NCBI GenBank assembly: GCA_026874595.1
Contig: CM049313.1
Span: 54,790,159 to 54,854,158, forward strand
DNA length: 64,000 bases
Origin: Sipunculus nudus
Taxonomy: Eukaryota > Annelida > Sipuncula > Golfingiida > Sipunculidae
Direction of reading: 5' to 3'
Positions 9,934 to 18,978 of the stretch are shown piece after piece. Every line of letters begins with the position of its first letter. The stretch's first letter is position 1. The notes below the pieces were generated by a model, which searched no databases, was not told the origin of the DNA, and saw nothing but the letters and a program-made list of their open reading frames with translations. Both the position numbers and the translations under genes were made by a program.

Positions 9934-10185
9934 ATGGCTCAAGGCACCGAACACACTTTAGACGAGTTAGAGGACTTGGTGAGTAGCTGGGAACAAGCAC
10001 TGCTCGTGAGCACGCCACAACAGATCATAGACCGGTTACACGAGAACTGCTTTATGGTACACGAGCATGTTCGGGATGAGGGAACGTGTGATACGAGAAG
10101 ATGTGACATCGTCTTAAAAGCGTTATCCTCCCTTGTGATGTCTGCTTACTACGATATATGCACCACTCACAGTGACCGCATCTGA
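9934..10185 (+). CDS. Small acidic helical protein, 83 aa, nested in the terminase intron
   Basis: An ATG 49 bp downstream of a good TATA box opens an 83-codon frame. An upstream in-frame GTG at 9889 would extend it, but it is too close to the TATA box. The product is acidic and predicted mainly helical, with cysteines in its middle and no membrane segment. Small helical packaging factors such as the UL33-type terminase subunit have this general character, but that resemblance is weak and not based on a motif. Being preserved in the intron of the packaging ATPase, with its own promoter, supports a real gene. Confidence 0.6.
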   Translation: MAQGTEHTLDELEDLVSSWEQALLVSTPQQIIDRLHENCFMVHEHVRDEGTCDTRRCDIVLKALSSLVMSAYYDICTTHSDRI

Positions 10186-10291
10186 CAACAAAAACCTATC
10201 GCACCTCTGGGGTGCCAATCAGCTGAGAACATAAATGATCATACACATTTTAGGTATTTTATGGCAACATATATGACAGGGTACCCCACTC

Positions 10292-11386
10292 ATGAAAGCA
10301 AAAGGCAAGAGTAAAGGGAGACCCCAGAGGTACAATCCGTGTTACTCAACGAACGCTTCGCGATGCCGTTTCAGACGTCCGCCAGACCACTACGTTTTTT
10401 TGTTAAACACCGTTGCCAAAACAAGGTCTCCCCCGGCTTTGTTCCACTGCATCACGCACGGACGCCTCCATGCCTGTTTCAAAACAGGGGACCAGCACCC
10501 GGACAGCGGTAGCGACCCTTGCCCTGGCGTGGAGATGACGGCAGACGGTGATATGGTGTGTGTGGCATCAGGGATGCCGAGCGGAGCCAAGATATATGAA
10601 ACGTGTCCGCGTGAGGACGAGTTTCCCCGGCACGGGACAGAGAATGACGCACCGGTCATATCTACAGGTGACGGGAACGGCCAAACATGTGCGACCCATG
10701 TTTTTCAACAAGACCACATGGCGACGTACACGTGGGAAAAACAACAGTCAGCCGACCGTGACGAACTCCTAAGGGTAGAGCCACGTCCGGAATTCGTTAT
10801 GGCGGTAATAGCCCGACCCGTCACGGTGTACAACTTTTCACTTGTTGATCAGCTCCTGTTCAGTCGATACACCGAGACTGACGCGCTTCTGCACGATTAC
10901 GTGTCAAGCAAAGTGTCACACCCATCCAAAGACGACACGAAACATGTGAAATACGAGTGTTACAAGGCCCTGTCTCGGCTGTCACCCAACCTTCGTCCGT
11001 CGTACGGTGAATGCTCCCGCGCATGGTGCTCTGCAGTGGAATCTCTCACTTCGTCGGAAAAGGACTCGACCAGGGGATCCCGGACAATCGATGAATTGAA
11101 AAAATACCTCGCCACACATATGAGACATGCAGTATCAGACATGAACCGGGGCAAACAAAGGAATGCCATGTGGATCTACGACCATCCGGCGTCAACGTCT
11201 AGCCAGCTTTCAGCAGGTGTGGCTGGACAGGTCACCACGCAGGACGTCGAAGGCGGCGGGTGTAACCACATCACGTACACTGCTTATGACCCAGTGACCG
11301 GTATGAATGTATCCAAGTGTCCAAAATACAGGTATTTTACGCCGATGCTACCCAAGCCCTGCATACCACATCACCAGCGTTTATGA
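10292..11386 (+). CDS. Protein with N-terminal Cys/His cluster, 364 aa, nested in the terminase intron
   Basis: The N terminus is basic (Lys/Arg-rich first 30 residues). Residues 53-94 contain Cys53, His56, His60, Cys62, Cys77 and Cys90, followed by Ser-Gly, spaced like a small zinc-binding module. The overall look recalls the UL92-type late-gene regulators of beta- and gammaherpesviruses, but this is a remembered pattern, not an alignment, and I hold it weakly. The remainder is a mixed globular domain without membrane segments. An AT-rich TATTTTATGG element lies about 35 bp upstream of the ATG. Confidence 0.72.
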   Translation: MKAKGKSKGRPQRYNPCYSTNASRCRFRRPPDHYVFLLNTVAKTRSPPALFHCITHGRLHACFKTGDQHPDSGSDPCPGVEMTADGDMVCVASGMPSGAKIYETCPREDEFPRHGTENDAPVISTGDGNGQTCATHVFQQDHMATYTWEKQQSADRDELLRVEPRPEFVMAVIARPVTVYNFSLVDQLLFSRYTETDALLHDYVSSKVSHPSKDDTKHVKYECYKALSRLSPNLRPSYGECSRAWCSAVESLTSSEKDSTRGSRTIDELKKYLATHMRHAVSDMNRGKQRNAMWIYDHPASTSSQLSAGVAGQVTTQDVEGGGCNHITYTAYDPVTGMNVSKCPKYRYFTPMLPKPCIPHHQRL

Positions 11387-11493
11387 AGCCGCCTGTGTCT
11401 ATAATCCACAGTTACTCTAAGTCCCCTGTTTCCATTTTGTAAACTTTCACCGTGGAAGCTACGTGAAAACCTTTAAAAGCTTACCTGTAGGCG

Positions 11494-12252
11494 TCACACA
11501 GCTAGTTCATTTAGTGTCAAATGGGGAACATGCAAAAGCAGGTGACTCAGGACAGTAGTTCCGTCTTCAGACAACATGAAAGCTGAGTCTTCACAGCTGT
11601 TCAGGACACGGCGCGCCGTGTTAGAATGGCCGAGTGACACAGGTGTGGGTTTGCAATGGAATCGGCACGCTTCTGCCACCAGCCTCATGAAACACCCGAA
11701 AGCAGCGTATGCAGACACCATCCAACGGTCGCGCATAGTTACAGTGCATACGTCGACCTCTCCTCTCGCAGCTCGCATATCTTCATTCGCCTTATCGATT
11801 GCATCCACCAACCGCTGTACCTCGGAATATTTCAGGTAGTACAGGTCGCGTAAACCTTCGATCAAACACGAAAACCTCGTACAACTGATCATGAATGTAT
11901 GGCTATGCGGGACCTCTTTTGACATTAGAAATCGTCTCACGAAATATACAGCCGCCAAACGGATGCAGATGTAGTTGTACAAACGCAGGCATTCCTGGTC
12001 TGCATGCAAAGCGTCAGGGATTCCAGGACTTCCAAATAAAAAAGTGCAGATACTTTCGTCGCTGTGTAAGCTCAACGAAGGTAACAACACACTGGATAGA
12101 ATCTTTCCGTCCACGTTATTGAGCGTTTCAGCCACATCAGGGACGGTGGGCGACCGTTTCTTGTCTAGCCGAAGAAAACCCGCGCCTCGTTGCAGTTCAA
12201 GCTGCCTCCTGACATCTAGTGGCATACATTCCTCCAAAGGTACCCTATCCAT
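11494..12252 (-). CDS. Unknown protein, 252 aa, nested in the terminase intron on the same strand
   Basis: This intact frame is on the same strand as the terminase, so it lies inside the terminase primary transcript. The product is largely helical with several cysteines and a hydrophobic helix around residues 90-110 that is more likely buried than membrane-spanning. It has no signal peptide. Herpesvirus capsid triplex proteins and UL16-type tegument proteins are of comparable size, but I see no motif to choose between them. Confidence 0.72.
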   Translation of the reverse strand: MDRVPLEECMPLDVRRQLELQRGAGFLRLDKKRSPTVPDVAETLNNVDGKILSSVLLPSLSLHSDESICTFLFGSPGIPDALHADQECLRLYNYICIRLAAVYFVRRFLMSKEVPHSHTFMISCTRFSCLIEGLRDLYYLKYSEVQRLVDAIDKANEDMRAARGEVDVCTVTMRDRWMVSAYAAFGCFMRLVAEACRFHCKPTPVSLGHSNTARRVLNSCEDSAFMLSEDGTTVLSHLLLHVPHLTLNELAV

Positions 12253-12451
12253 ATTTGGACTACTTCAGCGGAAACGTCTGCGAGACATACTCGTTACGTT
12301 TTACCGTTTAGTTGACATTACTGAATAAGCTACCACCACCGCAAATAACATATAGTTCATTTCATGCGGTGGTAACCCGTCACCCGTTGGGGGATCCCTT
12401 GGTAAAAACCCGTTCGGGAAAGCCCCCCACCGATGAAAACCTCAAACAACC

Positions 12452-14023
12452 ATGGCTGCAAAAGACCTATGTGATCCACATACCGGACCAGCAGTGACCA
12501 GGCCATTTGAGGATTGCTATGAACCGATATGGAGAACAGCCGCTGGAGCCCCGGCGTCCATGTTCTTGTACCTACACCACCGTCGCGTTGACGAAGTTTT
12601 TTGGATACGCCTGGTGACCCATTACATGTCAGCCCGTGATCACAGATGGCATAACCGCTACACAGAAATCAAACCAAGGAACATGTTCTACGATACATTA
12701 GTGGGAGGCACGGTCATAGAACTGGACATGCCACGGCCAGAGCTTGTATCGTATAACAGGGAGCCCGGTTCTTCAGTGGAGCTGACAGATTGGCTGGACA
12801 TCGTGTTCATTGACAACGAGAACGGTCCCACTGACACGCTGGACAGAGTAACCGTGCCTGTACATTTCATTTTGTCAAGCGTCACGTGCATGTTCAACGA
12901 GTGGCTTATCCACGCCCGTTCCTTGAAAGCGCTGGAAAAACTGCCTGGTACAGAGGAAGGTGCGCAAACCGCCGAAAGTGAAATGAGTGCCATTCCCGGA
13001 GAGACCGTGTCCGCAGCAGTGAATTTACGAAGCGTACTGAACCAGTTTTACGATGCTAATCCTGCCCCGGAAGACCAAACCACGTCTGCAGAAATGCAAG
13101 CCTTAACACCTGAACACACCTGCATGCGACTCATCTGCCATTGGGAACCGGCTGTACCTGCAACAGAGGAAGGCAGGAGGCGATCCGTGGCCGTAATGCT
13201 GTTATCTCACATGCACAATTACGGACAGGTGTTTTCAGAACGGCAGATGGACCCGGCGAGCACGGGGACGTACAAGTGCGGGATCGAGGACAAAATCTTC
13301 CGAGTGCTGACCTCAGTTAGCCTCCCCATGCTGAGCAGAATGTTTGACCAGGTGGATGACATAAACGTCATTCTAACATGGTGCGCTAACGTTTCAATTT
13401 GTCCGGACGTGCATGATACATTATCTCAGCAGATCGCGCTTTACGCCGGATGGTTGACAGTTCGCGACAGCTGTACAGTGCCCGGTGTGACCGATCCACT
13501 TATGAGGGCTTTTTCGCACATGAACCCTGTGGCGTTGGCACTGATATTCAGGAGGGTGATCAGTCGCCTGAGGGGGGAATGCGGACAGGTAAAGTTGCGT
13601 TTCAATAAAGGACTTGGCGCAAGGTTGCAGTCCGCCGTTGAGTGGTATATGGACGGCCGTCGGACAAACCCAGACGTCCCTTATTACTTGCAAGTTCATT
13701 TTTATGGGGCTGGTGTGCATAACGGAACGGTACGCTTCATGGAGCCTGTGTGGTATTTTACATTTAAAGGACCGCACGGCGGCCAACAACATTCTGACGA
13801 ATGTTCCATGTGGATTAACGTGAGTGAACCAAATGACTTGGTGTTCCTCTGTCCCAACAAGCACTCGCGTTTGACACGACATTACGTTCCGGGGGGCATC
13901 CCAGTGGAATGGCGTTACCCCGGAATGATGGAAGAACTGCTGCAAAGGCTTTCGTACCCTCTGGATCTGCTGATCGAATTCATCGGTTTCACGCTGGTGG
14001 AACCTATACCTGTATTGTATTGA
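12452..14023 (+). CDS. Unknown protein, 523 aa, nested in the terminase intron
   Basis: An intact ATG-initiated frame of 523 codons. The product is soluble-looking, with an aromatic-rich C-terminal third (residues about 400-490) that has His/Trp/Tyr clusters. No signal peptide, membrane segment, nucleotide-binding or zinc-finger motif is visible. Position within the terminase intron parallels the UL16/UL17 genes of herpes simplex virus, which are virion and capsid-associated factors, but I cannot claim homology from sequence. Confidence 0.75.
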   Translation: MAAKDLCDPHTGPAVTRPFEDCYEPIWRTAAGAPASMFLYLHHRRVDEVFWIRLVTHYMSARDHRWHNRYTEIKPRNMFYDTLVGGTVIELDMPRPELVSYNREPGSSVELTDWLDIVFIDNENGPTDTLDRVTVPVHFILSSVTCMFNEWLIHARSLKALEKLPGTEEGAQTAESEMSAIPGETVSAAVNLRSVLNQFYDANPAPEDQTTSAEMQALTPEHTCMRLICHWEPAVPATEEGRRRSVAVMLLSHMHNYGQVFSERQMDPASTGTYKCGIEDKIFRVLTSVSLPMLSRMFDQVDDINVILTWCANVSICPDVHDTLSQQIALYAGWLTVRDSCTVPGVTDPLMRAFSHMNPVALALIFRRVISRLRGECGQVKLRFNKGLGARLQSAVEWYMDGRRTNPDVPYYLQVHFYGAGVHNGTVRFMEPVWYFTFKGPHGGQQHSDECSMWINVSEPNDLVFLCPNKHSRLTRHYVPGGIPVEWRYPGMMEELLQRLSYPLDLLIEFIGFTLVEPIPVLY

Positions 14024-14049
14024 AGCATGCCGGTCAGCCGGCCGACATG

Positions 14050-14060
14050 TATTATTTGTG
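14050..14060 (+). promoter_or_regulatory. TATTATTTGTG element upstream of the 420-aa gene
   Basis: This AT-rich element lies about 55 bp before the ATG at 14113 and shares TTATTTGTG with the duplicated element found upstream of two genes at 27.8 and 29.0 kb. Confidence 0.35.
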
Positions 14061-14112
14061 TTAACGTTGTCGCTGAACTGTGGGCGGCACAGCTGCTCTG
14101 TCAGACGCCAAA

Positions 14113-15375
14113 ATGGTAGACGTTATAGACAAATTCTCGAGGCCTTCGTTTTCGGCGCCAGGTGACGTGTTTCTGGTGACAGACGTGTCAGGTGATACGC
14201 GTATATGCAGACCCCGTTCACAGACAGTGAACGTATTCTACGGCCTCAACTGCAAGACAGGCGCGTCATCACTATGCGTTGTGAACAAGACCCACATTTA
14301 CATCTTGAGCGACCTACAGGGTAACGCAGACGAACACAGTATAGTTCCCGTAAGAATAGAACTGAACGGACGCGCACATGTGATGCCCGCCAGAGGATAC
14401 CACCAGATTTGCAGATTTTGGCTCTGCGCACCGTACAGAACGGGAAACCGTGTGACCCTCCCTGAAAACACCGTAGGCAGCATACTGGGCATTACCGACA
14501 GAGAGTGTATCACCTGGCTACAGAGTCGGACGTTGGCCAACAGCCATGTTGTGCACCCCAGTTGGCTGTTCGTTCACGGGAGGGGGAAAGGAAAGTACGC
14601 CGGATTTGCAGAGATCGATAACATCCCTGTTTACACAAACAACACCAACCCGTCAGATGTAACCGATATAATGGCCAGAACAGGTCCGCAGTTGTTTTAT
14701 CAAGCTAGCTGTAAAAGTTTTTGGACGTACTTTTGTGACAACGGCGCAGCGACGGGCGCCGTACCTGCAGTGCCGCCAGCCCTAGTGAAGCATTCACTTT
14801 TCACGTCTTGCATGGGTGAACAGTCAGAAGACGAAACGTATTCACACAACGGGTGGGGTGGCTCGCAAGCTGCCGTACAGTGTCTGTGCGCATCTCTCCA
14901 GGCGGGTTGGCGTGGCCCAACAGAGACGCCTGTGGAGGCAGGGAACCCTAACCGCTTTGTGCGGGTGTCGTGTGTGTCACAACACAAGAACTCGGCCATG
15001 TCAGGATGGTTAGGTAACCTGTGCAACCGTGTTACAGCAGGCAGGCGTGCTGCCCCAGGGAGTACGTACACGCGTGTCAGCAGGCAGATAGCTGACGCAG
15101 AGAAGGACATGTCAAAGCATGGCATTGACAGGATGCTAGAGGAAAGGAGTACCACATGCAAGTTCAAATTGCAGACTGCTGTACCGGAACTGTCCGATCC
15201 AAACACACCGTCGCAGTCAGAACAGAACCGTCGTGCGGGTAGCGTTTGCATTGACCTGCCGCAAAACATATGGGAACTTAAACAACTGGACGATGAATAC
15301 GTGTTGTATATGTGTGCTAGCTGTGGTTTGTGGCGCGACCTGCTGAAAGGTCGAACAAATTATTTTACCATGTGA
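14113..15375 (+). CDS. Unknown protein, 420 aa, nested in the terminase intron
   Basis: The frame is open from 14080 through a GTG, but the first ATG is at 14113 and is the likely start. The N-terminal 190 residues look like a compact beta-rich domain; the central part has paired cysteines; the C terminus ends with a CxxC near residue 405. There is no signal peptide or membrane segment. I do not recognise the family. It ends 250 bp before the terminase splice donor on the opposite strand. Confidence 0.75.
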   Translation: MVDVIDKFSRPSFSAPGDVFLVTDVSGDTRICRPRSQTVNVFYGLNCKTGASSLCVVNKTHIYILSDLQGNADEHSIVPVRIELNGRAHVMPARGYHQICRFWLCAPYRTGNRVTLPENTVGSILGITDRECITWLQSRTLANSHVVHPSWLFVHGRGKGKYAGFAEIDNIPVYTNNTNPSDVTDIMARTGPQLFYQASCKSFWTYFCDNGAATGAVPAVPPALVKHSLFTSCMGEQSEDETYSHNGWGGSQAAVQCLCASLQAGWRGPTETPVEAGNPNRFVRVSCVSQHKNSAMSGWLGNLCNRVTAGRRAAPGSTYTRVSRQIADAEKDMSKHGIDRMLEERSTTCKFKLQTAVPELSDPNTPSQSEQNRRAGSVCIDLPQNIWELKQLDDEYVLYMCASCGLWRDLLKGRTNYFTM

Positions 15376-15624
15376 AATCATAGTGTGTTTCATTGTAAGA
15401 ATCACTGCTGTATTTACAACAATGATTATTAAAAGCATATAACAAGCGATAACACTGGCGTGAGCATTTTTAATATGTGTAACCTCTGCCACGGACGTTC
15501 ATGTGTCATATGAAAGATACTAATAATCATTGCACGTTATCATTCTTTATTCACATCATCCCTCCCTTCCCTCACACACATCCATGCGACCCAGTGGCTT
15601 TATCCCAGCTACAGTTATACTTAC

Positions 15625-16776
15625 ATTTTGATTCCCCAAGCTGAGGAAAAACATTTCCGTGTGTAACCCGTTTTCAAAATGTATCGCCAACTTCGGTTCA
15701 TACATAGGATTTTGCTGATTGACGGTGGTTCGGAAACGTAGTTTGGCTTTGGCGTCCAAATGATCGAGTATCAGCTGCATGGAGTTGACGTGTTGCACAG
15801 TATCTGCCTTTACCTTACGGCTGAGATCATGCGAACACGAAAAATATGCAAACCGCATATCAGTCGCCCGCATGCCCGCCGCCAGCGTGACCTGTGTGAT
15901 GTATGTTTTGCCCATGCGCCTGGGAACGAGGGCCACGCATATATTTGACGTCCGGCTTTCGGTCATAACACGCCGGCTGTATCCTCCCGCTATGAAAAAT
16001 CGTTTGATGATCCGCTGCAACATGTGGTTGTGCTCCGGCGCACGCGCTGCGGCAGAAAAGGCGACGATATGCATAACCATGAGACCCTGAAACGGTTCAA
16101 GAACGATGTCTTTGTATTTAAAAAACAAATGTAACAAACTAAGCCAGTTGAGCACCGCTCGCGTTTCAGTGTTCTGCCACACGCTTTCATCTAAAGCCAG
16201 CCTGTCTGAGGGAGACACTGGTCGCAACCGTGAAGACATCCCGGTCACAGAGTGTTTCATCCAGTCGTGCAATTCAAACAGGGTCATGGGTATCTGTGAA
16301 GCCAGGGGAATGCAGACGTGCGCATGGTTCTGGCGAACTCCCGCTTCTGTGTTGAGCCATATGTCAGTGAAACTGCGTGATGACGGACTACGGTTATGCG
16401 AGTCAAACTCCTTGTACAAGTCGTCCGCTTTGCCATTTTGGAGCAGTTCGGCATTGCCCTGTAACCGGCAAACACCCGACCTCCAGAACAGGTAATCGTC
16501 GAACACATCATCCACCACCCAAGAGAACAGTGGGTGTCTCAAAGTGCAGTCAGGGACGTCACGCACTAAAGGGTGTTGGTTGACCTGCCATTCCCTGGGG
16601 CGGTATGCAGTGATAGGGTAAACCCGTGGCGCGGTGTTCCACGCTTCACTCTCGCGATCATTATGTGTGATGTCACGATTGCTGCCGCGAACAGCCGTCT
16701 GCCCTTCTGTCTTCTGTGATTTTTTCCGATTTTGAACAGACCCGTAGGTTTGTCCGGTTATGCCCCTGACATCCAT
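15625..16776 (-). CDS. Terminase large subunit (ATPase/nuclease), exon 1
   Basis: Exon 1 encodes the N-terminal 384 residues of the packaging ATPase. The first 55 residues are charged and probably disordered. The P-loop VPRRMGKT lies at residues 284-291, the same form as in vertebrate herpesvirus terminases (VPRRxGKT), followed by a conserved ASCE ATPase core. The coding region ends in a strong consensus donor, GTAAGTAT, whose first base is 15624. Without splicing the frame would stop 22 codons later and lack Walker B and the nuclease domain, which are found in exon 2 some 5.8 kb away. The start ATG is the first in frame. Confidence 0.93.
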
Positions 16777-17435
16777 GAGGACGCATCAACGTTGAATATA
16801 CAATGACAGGTTATGTGTCTGTCCAATCCATGTTACATATATATCAAATAAACGTGTACACGGGTATACCATCACAAGGTCAGTTCACCGTGTAAGAAAA
16901 CGGCCATACGCGACAGACAGTCTGAACTATACGCCTTTTCACCGGTGCAGTCGCACCTATTCCAAAGCGCACGTGCGGTGCACTGACCTGGTTTTCTCCG
17001 TGTCTCATAAATTATCAGGGTTTACGTCAGACCTTTTTTTTTGTGCCTGAACACTCGCCGCCGTCTAGACAAAACAGGCATGTCACGGCACGTTCCCAAG
17101 GCCGACGTGCCGCAGCCCCCCCCCCCCCCATACATACGAGTAGTTTCGTTGCGCAACAACAACACACGTGCACATGATGGTCACGTGCACACTAGAGTGC
17201 CCTATCACTTTCGAATGCAAGTGGCAACCTGTTTGGGACACTGACCTTGGAAACGTGTCATGCCTGAACATGTTTTTGTCGAACGGTCATTGACAGAAGA
17301 GGGTCGTGTGCAACGTCGCAGAAAAACGCTGATGTAACCACACGCACTGTCCATATAAAGGATAGTACGTGACGAGGCAGCATTGAATGCACCAGACATT
17401 CTTGTAGACGTGTTGTTCCGAATTAAGTGATCGGG
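16777..17435. promoter_or_regulatory. 659-bp divergent intergenic region
   Basis: This lies between the terminase start (minus) and the first apoptosis inhibitor (plus). It holds a T-run near 17035, a run of 14 cytosines at 17116-17129, two direct copies of CACGTGCAC at 17165-17173 and 17182-17190, and a TATA box at 17354-17360. It contains no credible gene. The homopolymer runs and repeated palindromic cores resemble regulatory or origin-like DNA. Confidence 0.5.
17354..17360 (+). promoter_or_regulatory. TATA box of the first apoptosis-inhibitor gene
   Basis: TATAAAG lies 76 bp upstream of the ATG at 17436 and is the best TATA element in the 659-bp intergenic region. Confidence 0.55.
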
Positions 17436-18323
17436 ATGGGTAAAGGAAACAGTAAATTCCGTTGGCAACAGCTGGCCGAAACGCCAGATGTGAAGGTCAA
17501 ACGTATGAAGAGCGAACTGTGCCGCAGGAAAACGTTTGAAAGTTGGCCAGGAAAAGATATGATCAAACCCCGCATGATGGCTGCTTCGGGGTTTTACTAC
17601 GACGACATTTCTGCCGTGATCAACTGCGCCTTTTGTGCAGCATCTTTCACTGAGTATCCCACAGGTTTCTGTCCTATGTGGTTCCATATGTTGTACTTTG
17701 GAAACGCATGTCCCTTTATCAACGGGAAACCGACTGACAACATCCCGGCGCCAGACAGTCTTGATCCAACGTCATTTCACACTATGGAGGCTTTGGGAAT
17801 ACGCAAGCACAACCCTGTCGTACCCGCCATGGGAACACTTGAGGAGAGACTTGACTCGTTCAAACCGTTACACCGCCGCTGGCCAATAGGGACTGTGCCC
17901 CCATCCGAGCAAATGGCTGAAGCAGGTTTTTTTCACCTAGGAGTAGGCGCACAGACCCGATGCTTCTGCTGCGGTAAGAAGTGCGGGGAGTTTGGACCAA
18001 ACGATGACCCATGGAAAGCACACGAAAGGTTTAGCCCAAAATGTCTGTTTGTTATCCGCTGTAAGCCACGATCAGTTGCCGACCAGCAAAGACGTCCCAG
18101 CCACGGCGCACGACATGACACATTCGATGTCGGCGGTGAAACGTTCGGCCGTGCGGAAACAGGACGCACACTGTTGTGCACCGTCTGCTTAGAAAACGAA
18201 GTGGAGGTTATCTTTTTCCCCTGCAAACATATAATCGTCTGCAACCAGTGTGCTCTGTGTTTGATCCACTGTCCCGTGTGCCGTGAACCTATATATGGCA
18301 GTGCAAACGTGTTCATCGCTTGA
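17436..18323 (+). CDS. Inhibitor-of-apoptosis protein, two BIR domains and RING, 295 aa
   Basis: The product has a degenerate N-terminal BIR (Cys64, Cys67, His84, Cys92, with one extra residue before the last Cys), a canonical second BIR (Cys176, Cys179, His196, Cys203; spacing 2-16-6) and a C-terminal C3HC4 RING (Cys248 to Cys282). IAP proteins bind caspases or their activators through BIR domains and act as RING-type E3 ubiquitin ligases in the cytosol, delaying host cell death. An upstream in-frame GTG at 17427 is less likely than this ATG. It is the first of three IAP genes in tandem on this strand. Family assignment is secure; the exact cellular target is unknown. Confidence 0.93.
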   Translation: MGKGNSKFRWQQLAETPDVKVKRMKSELCRRKTFESWPGKDMIKPRMMAASGFYYDDISAVINCAFCAASFTEYPTGFCPMWFHMLYFGNACPFINGKPTDNIPAPDSLDPTSFHTMEALGIRKHNPVVPAMGTLEERLDSFKPLHRRWPIGTVPPSEQMAEAGFFHLGVGAQTRCFCCGKKCGEFGPNDDPWKAHERFSPKCLFVIRCKPRSVADQQRRPSHGARHDTFDVGGETFGRAETGRTLLCTVCLENEVEVIFFPCKHIIVCNQCALCLIHCPVCREPIYGSANVFIA

Positions 18324-18978
18324 ACCTATCGAACCATGTGAATAGTACAGTGACCGTTAACTTTCACGAACAGTAACAAAGATTCGTTTCAGGTATAAGA
18401 CATTAGGAATATACTAATATGTGTTAAGTGTTAACATATCAGTGTCATCATCATATGTACACCTCTGTATGTAAAACAAACCATACTCGCTCATACGAGT
18501 GTCAAGGACGTGATGTCTTTGTAAGAGGATATGACTGCTAAAACGTACCGGATACCCTGCTACTTAAACGTGGTTTATGGAAACAATGTATAAAACGTCG
18601 TTGGTCGTATGTTTCGGTTATGACGCACACCAGCAGGGAGTTTTTTTGGTGTTTACGTAGTTATTTGATATATGTGTTTGTGAGTCACGTTACCCCTGCC
18701 ATTAAACATGTTTTACAAAACGTTGTTTGTGCGTGTTGTGGAATTTCCTATGTTTGACGTCATGTCTGCTTTCTGGCTATATAAGCTCAGCACAACAGAA
18801 TGTTCAGCATAAACGCCGCGGACGTCGACTGTTCAGTTTCGGCATCATAAGTCAGCATCCTGTCATTAATAAACGGAGTGACTGTTATTTGGCACAGGGC
18901 TCTACAATTGATTCCATATGACTATCGTGCTGCTGAGCTCGTCTGGAACTTATATACACCACAGGTTGTCTGTCCAAT
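18324..18978. promoter_or_regulatory. 655-bp intergenic region between IAP genes
   Basis: AT-rich sequence with no credible gene; the longest frame (64 codons near 18.8 kb) lacks support. Near its end is a TGACGTCA CRE site at 18755-18762 followed by TATATAAG at 18778-18785, a plausible promoter for the spliced IAP gene with a leader of about 170 nt. Confidence 0.45.
18755..18785 (+). promoter_or_regulatory. CRE plus TATA promoter of the spliced IAP gene
   Basis: A perfect TGACGTCA (CREB/ATF site) is followed 15 bp later by TATATAAG. This is a cellular-style promoter arrangement and lies about 195 bp before the IAP start codon. Confidence 0.5.

Larger units (their letters stand above)
9814..15624 (-). 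other. 5.8-kb terminase intron containing five genes
   Basis: The intron runs from a donor that reads GTAAGTAT on the minus strand (first base 15624) to an acceptor AG at 9814-9815. Both junctions are phase 0, so the 384-codon exon 1 and the 397-codon exon 2 (with stop) remain in frame, giving about 780 residues. Four nested genes are on the opposite strand and one is on the same strand. In vertebrate herpesviruses the UL15 terminase gene is split at the equivalent place, between Walker A and Walker B, with genes in the intron. Confidence 0.88.

Noticed and set aside
9814-9954. Hydrophobic N-terminal extension of the downstream terminase frame
   Set aside because: The 47 codons before the acceptor read as a membrane-like peptide, do not match terminase, and lie before a consensus acceptor; they are intron.
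16800-17687. Minus-strand frames of 62-160 codons near the first IAP gene
   Set aside because: They run through the homopolymer-rich intergenic region or antisense to the BIR domain; no family features.
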